A DNA stretch of 64,000 bases, taken from Solea solea (taxonomy: Eukaryota; Chordata; Actinopteri; Pleuronectiformes; Soleidae). This document shows, one piece after another, positions 26,505-37,334 of this stretch. The translations under genes and the position numbers were made by a program. The notes under the pieces were generated by a model. The model had not been told where the DNA came from, did not search any database, and was given only the letters and a program-made list of their open reading frames with translations. Location of the stretch: contig NC_081142.1 of the NCBI RefSeq assembly GCF_958295425.1, positions 15,322,821 to 15,386,820 on the forward strand. Reading direction: 5' to 3'. How positions within the stretch are numbered: position 1 is the stretch's first letter; every line of letters begins with the position of its first letter.

Positions 26505-26745
26505 TTTTTTGGTAGTGTGAAGGATGTTTTTTCATTAATCTGTCCATTATTTACTGGAATAATGAATAATTTGTTTGGTTCATAAAATGTAGATAAAATG
26601 TGGATCAGTGGAACATTTTTTCAGTTTTAATGACTTCTTTGTCAAATGGAACAAAGAAACCAGAAAATGTTCACATTCAAGAAGCTGGAAAATCTGAAAA
26701 CCTGAGTTAAATATCATAAAACCCTTCCAAAACTGAATAGTAATT
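26505..26745 (-). repeat. Family B repeat, reverse orientation
   Basis: Contains TTTGTTTGGTTCATAAAATG, GGAACAAAGAAACCAGAAAA and TGTTCACATTCAAGAAGCTG, the complement of the 23835-24160 copy. Confidence 0.65.
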
Positions 26746-26762
26746 TAGTCATTTTCAGTTCT

Positions 26763-26990
26763 AGTCAATTCAGTTGTATTTGTATAGCGCCAATTATCCA
26801 ACTTACATTATCCCAAGGCACTTCATATATATATACTGTATATATATATATACATATATAAAAAAAAAACAGGAATAAATGCAATGTACGATCATATCTG
26901 CCTCGACAGGTTGGGGTAGGAGAGAGGAGAGAATGGAGTAGTGAAGGAGAGGTGGGTGGAAAATGAAAAGGATAGAGATTTATAGTCCTG
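26763..26990 (+). repeat. Fish interspersed repeat (TTTGTATAGCGCCAA type)
   Basis: CAATTCAGTTGTATTTGTAT followed by AGCGCCAATTATCC and CCCAAGGCACTTCATAT matches the start of a repeat very common in percomorph genomes (from memory). The later GGAGAGGTGGGTGGAAAA tail also fits. A TATA-rich stretch at 26826-26860 has expanded inside it. Confidence 0.6.
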
Positions 26991-27581
26991 CACCTAAAAA
27001 TCTGTCCTTTACTTTACAAATCAGATAAATGATTGGCGTTGTCCACAGTAGCTGAGTGAACAGTGAAATAATCTTAGTCATGAAAACTGTCACATCATCC
27101 AGAGGAGTCCAATGTACAAATGTGGTGAGTCACTTTGAACCAAACCATGTTAAAAACAACAGCAGTTCCACTGGGATATGCACCACACTGAACGCATCAC
27201 TAAGAGTTTAGGACCCCTCACCCAGGCTGCATATGACCTATAGACAACACACATGACAAATAATCATCTATTCTTTATGAAATGCTGGGAGTTTCTCTTC
27301 AATGCCATCAGCAGGAGGCAACAGCCCTGACATCAGATCACAGCAGCAGCAAAATGGTAAAACCCCAAGAGTCCAGCTCCTGCTGAGCTGAACATTTCAT
27401 CTCCTCTGACAAGTGAAAAGATAGTTGGAATAAATAGTTAGTTTTTTGTCTTTCTTAGACCAAAGGTCCAGTAACTACAACCTCTGACATTTTAATACAG
27501 AGACCGTGAAATTGGAAACGCTTGGAAGACACACACTGAAAATGTGACTCGTTAATCTGTCTTTTCAACATGTGCACGTAC

Positions 27582-28150
27582 CTGATCTGGTTTACATGGT
27601 CCGTTTGTCCAACTCGGGCTAATCCTGCGGAGATGGACCATGAAAAGTCACCAGCATTCTTATCGCAGCTGCAGGAGGATGAGGGCAGAGGTGCGCGGCG
27701 CATGGGACTGCGGCGGAACTTCTCCAACAATGAGCCGGAGTCCAGAGCGCACGGAGCCGCCAGGAGGACGCGGCGCTCTCGCCGTACGTGGGACCAGCAG
27801 ACTGGAGGTCAGAGAGAGCAGGACCGTGGGGACGGCCACGATCAGAGGACACCGAAACAGTGCAGCGGCAGGCGCAATCATGCAGGTACGGACAGTGGCA
27901 ACCGTGCAGGACGAGCGCCTTTTACGCGCATGTAAAAGCTGTAAAATGGCCTTTACCTTAACACACCGCGGTGGTCTTTCTTCTCAAGAAAGACAAAAAG
28001 GACTACGAGGAGGCACGAAATCACTGAAATACATCCAACAAGTGATGAACGAGAAGGCAAAATGACGGAGAGCGCGGATGGACGGACTGGATGAGAGGAG
28101 GCAGTGGGAGGAGAGGAGGAGAGGAGGAGACGCCCCTCATCACACTCACT
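27582..28150 (-). promoter_or_regulatory. fam163a: CpG-rich block with probable FAM163A 5' UTR exon and promoter
   Basis: About 27650-28140 is GC- and CpG-rich in an otherwise AT-rich region. On the minus strand it ends in a strong donor, CCAGATCAG then GTACGT, with the exon ending at 27582. The nearest downstream acceptor leading to a gene on that strand is the FAM163A one at 10815, so I infer its first exon. Overlapping ORFs in all frames are a by-product of the base composition. The transcription start is not determined. Confidence 0.55.
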
Positions 28151-28417
28151 GCCTCCCCTACAAAAGTAACATATGCAGGAAAAATGGACTCATTCGTCAG
28201 TTGTGCGCATTTTTGAAGACTATGTTTCTAAATCTTAAAATCATTTACGGTCCACTGTGTGACATGTAGGGAGGGTTTATTGGCAGAAACGGTATAGATG
28301 TATGTTTTAAATGCTTTAAAATAGTATTATAAAGCAATAGAGTTTATACTTGTACTTCAGGCAACGGCCTTTGCTTTACGGAGGCCACCGTCTTGTTTCT
28401 ACAGGAGCTCGAATATG

Positions 28418-28813
28418 GCATGTTTCCACCCAGTGGAACATTTCAGTACATTTCCATTTTTGGTGTTTTCATAAGGAATAGTACCAAAAACAAGCAGCCA
28501 CAACCGTTCGATTACTCTGGTACTCCTCCCTTGGGGTACCAGAGCTGATAGGGGCGACAGAAAAGTCCAAAGTCTATTCTCATATAAAGTTTGACGTCTT
28601 GTTGAAACAAGCAGCCACAAACTGAGAAAAAAAAAACAGAGCTGCTGGATGTCCTCCTTTGTTGTCTGTTGTTTCACGCTCAACGTCGTTAGTCTTTCGC
28701 CGTCATCGCAGCGGTACATAACGCTGCGTATCTCACTGACACGACCATACGGCACAGTACGCGCCAACCCTAACAATTAAAGGTACTGTTCTTAGTCAAT
28801 AAGGAAACATTGC
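28418..28813 (+). mobile_element. hAT-like MITE, fuller copy
   Basis: Left end GCATGTTTCCACC...AACATTTCAGTACA and right end GGTACTGTTCTTAGTCAATA followed by AGGAAACATTGC are imperfect inverted complements. The interior matches the split copy at 25.0-25.8 kb in the opposite orientation (GGATGTCCTCCTTTGTTGTC). Confidence 0.6.
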
Positions 28814-31132
28814 AACAGACACACCAGCTACAGCATGCATCGTCTATATTGAAGGAGAAGTTTAATACACAAACAAATAAAACCACCAGTTCACTGATAT
28901 ATTTACACTGTCAATTAAAATCTGCAATATTACATTAACATAGAATCTCAAACACTTTCCTGCCTAGAGGCAAACTGGTAAGAACCTGTGTTCTGAGTGA
29001 ACTTCAGTAACAGATAATCCTATAGGAGAAATGTCCTCCATACATTAGATCATAAATAAGGTGCAGTGTAACATCTCGTCATCGTCCCGCGTGCACCGCA
29101 CTGTACATAATGAAGCAGAATATAAGCTGCAGTCGTGTCACTGAAAGGCAGGAGGTCACCGATGATCACTGCACAAACTGTAATGAGGTAAAGAAAATAA
29201 ATGACTTTATTCCTCATGGTGATGGTTGGCTCAGGATCCTCCCATTAGAGGAGGAGGGTGGGCAATGTGCTTGTGGTGGTTCTGTACACACCCCCCCCCC
29301 CAAACACAGACCACTGAGCTACAGTAATTGATTTGCCCTCAATCACTGGTCCCTTAATCTACTTACTGTTGCAAGAGAGTCCACGCAAAATATCGACAGG
29401 GAGGGGAGAGGCCCGGGCTGACCAAACACGACTGCGACACTCACTGGTTCGTACTGTTACAACAGCCGAGAAGAGACGAGGATGGTGACGATCACACGGC
29501 GTCAACAAGACCGACCAGACTGAACCATATAAAGGAGCAGACTTTCTTTTTGTTTCGGTAGAACGTGTTGCAAAAGTGCCGTTCAAGAGGAGAAATCAAA
29601 GTGTTCTACCTTCATGAACCTGTTTAGAAAAGCAGCTGAGCTGAAATGTGATCCTGGTTCATATTTAGGAACGTCTTATGAAGCTTTTAACATTGACATT
29701 TAAATAAAACCAATTCTATGCTGCAATCCGTTTAAATATGAAGAAAACAAATGTATTTAAAAGTTCTAAAGGTAGTGAGACATTCAGAATTCATTATTTT
29801 ATCCCTTTGCTCAGTAAGATTGACACCCCAAAAACTAACAGAGGTATTTTGTGTGTGTGTGTTGGTTTAATCCAGTTAAATACAGTGTCATTGGTGCTCA
29901 TATGACAGGAACTGTGCTCAATCCCACTGACAACACAACTCAAAGACAAACATGTAGTTTGCTTTGCACACCTTTAATATGTTCAGAAACGGACGCACAA
30001 TCACAGCTTCTCCACTCTCAACTTTAAAAAGCACTAAGTCTGTCAATCATCTCCAGCAGAAGACACAAGTCTTTATGATCATTATACAAAAAGTACAACG
30101 GAATTATACGCAGTCCCATTCAGTGCAAACAGAGCAATCTATCTTATTAAAACATAATACAACTATGTACAAGGATAAAAATAAAACAAAGGGGGAGTCA
30201 ATTCCTAATAAATAGACCAAATAAATCTAAATATAGGTTTAAGAACAGTGTAAATGAAGATTTACTAGCTCTACTCTCTGGCTGTACTTACTTCAGCTAC
30301 AGCTGCAGGTCGACTACATCATACATATGATCATACTAGAGATATGCACAGTGCTTTTTGCCAGAACGTTGGTGTAAATGATTTAACTGATGGTGCAGTG
30401 AACTGCCCTGACGCCAGACCACATCTGAGTCTCAGATCACTGTCAGCCAGTCAGCAGTGACTGTTCCTCCACACTTACTACACTTTTGTCTTTAATGCTA
30501 AGACTGGAAACACCAGTGCAACAAGCTCAGGGTTGTATAAAAACTTTACCTTTGGAAAATGGACGAGAACCAGAGAACCGAGATCCAGAACGTAACCATT
30601 TATTTCAACGAGAGCACAAACGGACGAGATAAACTTCAGCTTGTTGGCATTCTTCTCCTGCTCTGCCTGACAAACTATCCATTACACTGATGAGCTTCAG
30701 CCACAGTCTCAGTCAAGTTCAATACGGAGACAAGACAAAAAGAAACTGTTCGACAAGGACATAGCTAAACTCACTGTGCAGGGAGGGACTTATTTTAAAC
30801 GTAGGTTTTACTTTGATCAGACTGGATGTTTTTACAATAGTAACTGTGCTTAAAAGAAGACAAATACCTTATCTTACATCTATCACTCCTATGAATCTCT
30901 GTCAAAGTCAAAACGCATAAGACAAGAATTAATAATAAATAAGTATGAAATCCAAAGTTGCATCCACAGTGTTTGATTGACAGGTTGGTTCTGGAAAGTG
31001 TTGAAAAACACTGAAACAGTGCGACGGTTTTCTGCAGAATCTAATAACACAGTGTGCTGCACCTGAACCAGACTGAGTGCAGTGAACATGCAGCTACATA
31101 AAAGATTGAAGCACATATGGTTCTGTATGCAT

Positions 31133-31168
<36 letters not shown>
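31133..31168. repeat. (CA)n microsatellite
   Basis: Eighteen CA units immediately before the family A repeat. Confidence 0.92.
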
Positions 31169-31173
<5 letters not shown>

Positions 31174-31179
31174 CGCTTC

Positions 31180-31400
31180 ATTCATAGTGAGGACCCTTAT
31201 AGACATAATGCATTCCCTAGCCCCTTACCCTAACCTTAACCATCGCAACTAATTGCCTAACCTTAGCCTTTACCCTAACCCTAAAACCAGGTCTTAGCGC
31301 CCAAAAAGCCCTGTATAAAGTGAGGATGTCCTCACTCTGTATGGTGTATATGATTTTTGGTCCTCACAAAGCGACAACTACAAGAACACACAGACAAAAA
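31180..31400 (+). repeat. Family A interspersed repeat
   Basis: GACCCTTATAGACATAATGC, CCCTAGCCCCTTACCCTAAC and CTAAAACCAGGTCTTAGC are typical of a repeat common in fish genomes and often found beside CA repeats, as here. Confidence 0.65.
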
Positions 31401-31820
31401 CACAGGCCTTCACGTGGCCAGCTGTTTGGAAGTATATTAAGAGGGAGCAGTATCTCTATGGCAACCTGGGGAGGAAGAGGTCACTCTGTGTGTGTATGTG
31501 TGACAACAAGGCTAATGCTATTTCCTGTGCTGGGAAGCTGCTCTGACTTGATGTTTATCTGGACTTGACTTTCCCTGACAGTTTAGGCTCTTGTTTCTCC
31601 ATCTGTGTCCAAACTGAACAGAGTTTATATGTCAAAGTTCTCCTTTTTACTTTAAAAAAAATGTTGTTGTTTTCTGTTGGACAGGTTCAGGTCACCAGAG
31701 CTACAGATGTTATGCTACATGCTTTTGAAAATGTAAGAGGTTAAAATTTCCACTGAACTCAAAACACTAACTCCACCACATGTGGGGAAACGCGTAAAAA
31801 AAAAAAGAGGTAATATTAAA

Positions 31821-31822
<2 letters not shown>

Positions 31823-31862
<40 letters not shown>
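31823..31862. repeat. (TA)n microsatellite
   Basis: Twenty TA units, directly at the 5' edge of the LINE remnant. Confidence 0.92.
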
Positions 31863-31863
<1 letters not shown>

Positions 31864-32345
31864 CGCAGAGAAAAAGGCTCTCAGATTAATAAATAACGCA
31901 GGATATAGAGACCACACATATTAACTCTTCTTAGAAAATACAAGCTGTGAATTTTCCAGATTTGATTCAGTTTAAAATAATTTCCTTCCAAATAAAATTG
32001 TTTTCAGAGAGAGAATATAGGGGAATATCATTAAGAGGAAAACTTAATTTAAAATGCATTGTGTCATAACCACCTCAAAAAGTATGTGTGACTAAATCTG
32101 CTGGGGTTAAATCATGGAACAAAAATAAATAAGAATGAAGAACAGCAGGTTAATTTTAAGCCAGAAATATTGTTGTGAATTGTAGTAGATAGTTGGAGAA
32201 AAGGTGAAGTAGTCATTAAATTGAGTTGTGAAAAGGAACATATAAGTTTATACCTCTGCCTACTCCTTTTCATACATGTGGCGAGAAGGAAACATAAATG
32301 TGTTATGTAAAAATAAATGTGTGAATATTGAACATGTTTGAAATC
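31863..32345 (+). pseudogene. LINE reverse transcriptase C-terminal remnant
   Basis: Starting at 31863 (AAC GCA GAG) the plus strand reads NAEKKALRLINNAGYRDHT before a stop. Further on come pieces like REYRGISLRGKLNLK and VTKSAGVKSWN in shifted frames. These resemble the C-terminal region of fish non-LTR retrotransposon proteins, probably of the CR1/L2 group. Stops and frameshifts make it inactive. The 3' end carries an AAATAAATGTGTGAATATTG-type tail. Confidence 0.65.
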
Positions 32346-33631
32346 AATCTATGTGCCAGGAAAGTGGAGACTGACCTTGAGTCTCTGTTACTCATGCAGC
32401 AAGTAGCCAAATTCATACAGCTCTCTCGTTTTCATCTTAAGCTTGAAAACGAGCTGGTTGATTGGTGTAGACATGAGGGTTGACCCTCAGGGTTTTTAAT
32501 TACATATCATGTTCTACTATAAACAGCACTTTCATTTTTTTTAGTTCATCACTGTGACTTTATGCACACGATGATTGCTGGTGACATTTTAATTACTTGT
32601 GTGCCTGCAAAGAGAAATCTGGAAGAGGAAAGAGGAGGCAAGGAGAAGTTGGAGGGGGTGGAAAGTCGAAGAGCGGATGACAAAGGAGGAGAGATGGGAA
32701 GCAGAGAAGGGGACATAGGAGAAATAGAAGAGGACAGAGGAGGTGAGAAAATAAAGGGGAGGTGTGAGGGTGTTGATTGATCATGACTAAGCATTACACT
32801 GCGGACTGTAAGTGAATCCATTCATCAGGTGACCTGCTGCTCCTCATTCACATCTGCTTTCTGTGAACGTAACTTTTCGTCGTTTAACCGAAGACAGGCA
32901 ACACTTTCACAACAATTCATTATTTATCCAACTCAAGTGCAAATAAGCAACTTTTCAAAACCACAATTAATTAACATAATTGTGTGAAATATAGGCCTGA
33001 TGTTGATTAAAAAAAATTGTTTTTTTATGCGTTGTCAATACGGACCACAATTATCATTCCTAAATTAGTAAAAATTTTAGTCGAACATGGACCGACTCTC
33101 TGCTCTCCAAGCACCAAACACACCAGCTATCCTGTTGGATAATCTCTAAAGGGTTCATCTTCATCTGTTTCGTAGTCAAACGTGTGTTTGTTAGATTTCC
33201 TTCACTCGCTCTGATTAAAACAGGTGATACACACCATTCACAACACCATCCGTATGGATGAGAAACGCTTCCAGCTATATTTTCGCACGACGAGCAGACG
33301 CTCCACAGCTGGGACGTAGTTGTTATCACGTCGGGGGAAATCCTGGCACTGGCCTCCACTCGAGTTAGCAAGTCGTCAAATTAGCTGAAGTATCACTGGA
33401 CGTGGTTCTCATCCATACGGAGCTCCTTAAGTTGTGTCCGGCTCTGGATTGGTGTTGGGAAACCACACATGATGGCGGTTTCTTCTCTGCAGACGTTTCC
33501 ACAACAGAGAGTGCAACAATGCTTAGCCATGGTTGATGGTGAAAAGAAATGCCCGCTACTTCTGTCTTTAGACCAAAATAAAACTGGCCGTGCGACAAAT
33601 TCACATAGCGTCCTGTGTGAATGCAACATAA

Positions 33632-33936
33632 AGAGCCTGGTATACGTCTGCGCACAGCACGTGGACGCAACGCGCGCCGTGCATATCAACCCCCAGATTT
33701 TGGAAACGGGCACTAAGAGTGCGCGTTTGGTGCACAGTGGACAGCGCACTTATGCCCCATCGGTAGGTGCAGATACGCCAGGCTGAAAAAAGACGGTACA
33801 TGTCACACCATCGGGTGACTGGTGGATGGTGGAGTGGGATACTACAGGACCCTGACGCACACAGGACCCTGAGTATAACAGGGTTTGCAATACGCGACGC
33901 CCACTGCAGCATGTGTACGTAAGTATACCACAGGCT
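33632..33936. mobile_element. Harbinger-like MITE with TAA target duplication
   Basis: Left end AGAGCCTGGTATACGTCTGC and right end, whose complement reads AGCCTGTGGTATACTTACG, form a terminal inverted repeat. TAA flanks both ends (33629-33631 and 33937-33939), the 3-base target duplication typical of PIF/Harbinger elements. It is 305 bases, richer in CpG than its surroundings, and has no transposase. Confidence 0.7.
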
Positions 33937-36900
33937 TAAGAGTGTTGCAGTATACAAATGTTACATTGCGTCTTCCTAATGACCAAACAAGCAGAATAAT
34001 AACATCAAGAGGAAAAAATAAAAAAATATATTTACATTACACAGTGCAGCTTTAACTCACTCAATGGTGGAGTAGTTGTGACTGAGACGTACAGGTGCTG
34101 ACAAGATCGTTCCCAGTCACAAATCACTGATACACGCATGTCGACCCTTAATAATAAAAAAAAAGCCATAACCACAATTGTTCCCTATCAATATTTAATA
34201 AGTTGGTGAAACCTAACAACTGTATCTAATTAATCCAACCTGACTACAAAATTTACTGCACCTGCCATTAAAGTAAGCATTCCAGAATGCGGTCACTGTG
34301 AATTACCTTGAGATTTGGCAGAATTACTGATCCTAAAAGTGCTGTTGTCCTTAATCCAAATGCATTTATCATTACAGCTATGCATCTGCAGAGGGCAGAA
34401 CGCTGCTGTCTGCCGGTGACGTTGTCTATATGAATGAGCGCGCGCCTGCTCGTACCAGATATGATGTATAGCCGACTGTCCTTTGTTGTACAAATCCTGA
34501 TTAATACACAACAGGGACTGAATGAGTATGGAGAAGTGAAGGGCTTTCACTACAGAGATACACTGTACTTTTTAGAGGGCAAACACAGACACATCAAAAG
34601 TATCTTCCTACTATGCAAAATAAATTAATATTTTTGTAAGGTTTTACAAAATAAACACATTTCAGCACCCAGTAAAAATTTTGTGTGATCACAAAGGGTG
34701 GACGAGGAGAGGAAAAAACACAGGTTACAAGACAGAGAAGAGTAGGACAGTAGAAGAGGTCTATGGGAACAAACAAAACCCAGCAATGGTGCATATTGTC
34801 TGTTGTCACTGAGCGTGGCAGTTTGATGCATTACATTGCTGGACCAAAGACAATTCTGCGAATGGGGACAGCCTGGCGTATCTGCATATCGATTATTTGT
34901 GGCTGCCATAAATACAGTTTAATGGAACTGTCAGTGAGTGCCATTGCATATAAACTGAGCCTGGAGCTCAGCTGCTGCTGGCTAACAATACAGGCCAAAT
35001 CTGTGCCTGTAGTGGAGAGCATGTGTGGAACCTATGTTGAATGTCGTCAGTGGGTGTGTGAGAAAGTCTAATGTTTACTTTATATATATATACTTATTTT
35101 TCAAATCTGTCATGCAATAAAAATCTGGAGTTGTGACTGCCTCAATATTAAAGATTTGAGTATCTATATTAATGGCATTTGGCTTTTACTGTAGAACACT
35201 ATATTATATAATATTTACAGTGTAAAAAAGGTATTTTGTATTATAATGCCAAATGTTATGCTATTTACCATTTAGATTAGTTAGTTGCAAGTCTAATCTT
35301 AGGTGTAACCAACACCCAGGTCATAGACTGGTACCAGGCCACAATAATCCATAGGAAATGGGTTACTGTGGAAATGTAACTTTTAATTAAATATTACACA
35401 TAAATGTATAATAATTTAATAGTAGCAAACCAAATTAAACCTCCTCAGCAGACTGGACATTACAAACCCATCGCACCCGTTGCAAAATTAACCATCATTT
35501 AGAAGTCTTGAGAATATTTACTATTATTTTAAAACTGCATACATGTTTTCCTGGATATGTCCCAGTACACTGACTTTTCAAACCAGCAGACTACGTCCAT
35601 TTTTACAAAGTCTATGGGTGTACCAGACTGATTGTCCTGAAACCCAGAGTTCCTGGACGAGAGATTGACTCACCACAAATGAACAAGAATGTTCAATCAT
35701 AAGGGGGCCGTTAAGGTCGAAGTGATGCATGAAGAATTAATTAGTTTAACTCCTCTCCCTGTATCCCTTTGTCCTGTGTCCAACAGGCAGCTCTTCTCTG
35801 CCTCAAGGGTTCTTCAAGGCCTCAATTTATTCATCAAGCCATAAATTTGAGTGGCAGGACGCTGGAATGATGCATCCGCTTTTAAATGAAGGCACAATGT
35901 AAAAAAATTCAACTACAAGTGCCGGCCTCGACAGTGACGACTGTAATGCATAATGCCACCTCATGTCACCTAAATTCTATTCATATTTGTACCTTTAAAC
36001 TGGGTACAGAAAAAAAAAGGCTGAATCCTGCTGAATTCTCATAAATCAACATGACAACACATTTTATTAGACTCCCGATCTGTTTACCTCTCCCCTGGTT
36101 GTGGGAACCATTACAACCTTAGAAACACTCCCAGGATTAGACATTGTCTCTCAGTTGTTCTATGTGTCTTCCATTATCTCTCAAGGTTCCTAATGTCCTG
36201 TGTTCATTTTGGTTCTATTACTAGACGGTCTAATGCTACTGTTTGCTGTGAAAACAGGCTACACAAACAATCTTGAAAATATTAGCAGCATCTCAACAAC
36301 ACAAAGTGTTGTACATATTAGTGGAAGTTTGGAGTTGGATTTGACAAAAAAAACTTAAGGAAGCAGAGCTCGCCTGTTGAAAAAATGCATTTGGAGAGGA
36401 TTTCTCTCTATTTCCTCCTGATTGTTCTGAAACGAATACAGCACTTAAGACTTTTGACAAAGGGATAGGAAAATAAAGGATCCATTCTTAACATATTTTA
36501 TCTCTGCCCAGATGAGAGTGACTTCACATTCTAATTCTCACGTACAGAGCTGGTGCTCACATCCAAACACTCCCAAATCTCTATTAGGATGCACACATGG
36601 AAATCCAAACGCACTGACAACATCCAGACAAAACCTAAAATCTATATCTAATAACAGAAGCACATTTTAAATAGAGCAATCTGTCACTGCAAAACAAATA
36701 AATCCATAACACATGATACACATGATGATACCAAGACTGACTTACTGACAAACTAAACACCTTACAATGTGCAGTTGTTTTCCAGAGGGTGACAACAAAA
36801 ACAGTAAATGCTGACAGACCAATATCAAATATTCTGCAGTACACCATCATATTTTCACTCCAGTGAATTTTACAAAAGAAAAACTCCAAGAAAAAAAAAG

Positions 36901-37316
36901 GACATTTCTGCTGCAATTCTGTCAATGTCCAATAACCACAACCATAATGGGTATAACCACATACTTGGGCATCATCTTACTCACTCTCAGAAAACAGGTG
37001 ATAAAACACTCCCCCTGGTGGCCATATTTATGATGCTGCACAGTCAAAACGTGTCCATCTCTGCAGCAGAGAACAGAGACAGTTAACAACTGCCTGTTTG
37101 TGTGAGACATTACTGATTTGACAACATTTGTTTTTCAGTTTGCCAATTGCTCAGGGCTTAAGTACTATAGAGTCAGCAACAGTGGGAGAATAGAATGGTA
37201 GTGATTCTAACATTTTTTAATGATAAACCTTTGAAATGTAATAGAAAAGCAGCCATTACAGTAGCTACTTTAAATAAAAGTTGTGCTGGAATCATCCTAG
37301 TATGAATGAACAGGTA

Positions 37317-37334
37317 AAAAAAAAAAAAAAAAAA
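37317..37334. repeat. Poly(A) tract
   Basis: About 18 consecutive A. No recognisable retroelement body precedes it. Confidence 0.85.

Larger units (their letters stand above)
10816..27581 (-). other. fam163a: Long first intron of FAM163A, repeat-rich
   Basis: No coding exon could be supported on either strand in these 16.8 kb. The content is unique AT-rich sequence with interspersed repeats, listed separately: composite repeats at 14.4-15.2 kb, a fold-back element at 17.9 kb, an inverted repeat pair at 19 kb, a 125-base duplication at 22.2/23.0 kb, a nested transposon at 25.0-25.8 kb, and several CA/GT microsatellites. The intron assignment depends on the UTR exon at 27582 belonging to FAM163A. 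Confidence 0.5.

Noticed and set aside
27570..28065. Overlapping ORFs of 73-141 codons on both strands
   Set aside because: All frames are open because the block is CpG-rich; codon content is Arg/Gly/Pro-heavy in each frame. It is better explained as a promoter and UTR exon.
32549..32821. Ser/Pro-rich 90-codon ORF and its Glu/Arg-rich plus-strand partner
   Set aside because: Produced by a purine-rich GAGG tract; low-complexity, no splice support.
33469..33957. ORFs of 101-118 codons on both strands
   Set aside because: They overlap the Harbinger-like MITE and its flanks; no transposase residues or family similarity.
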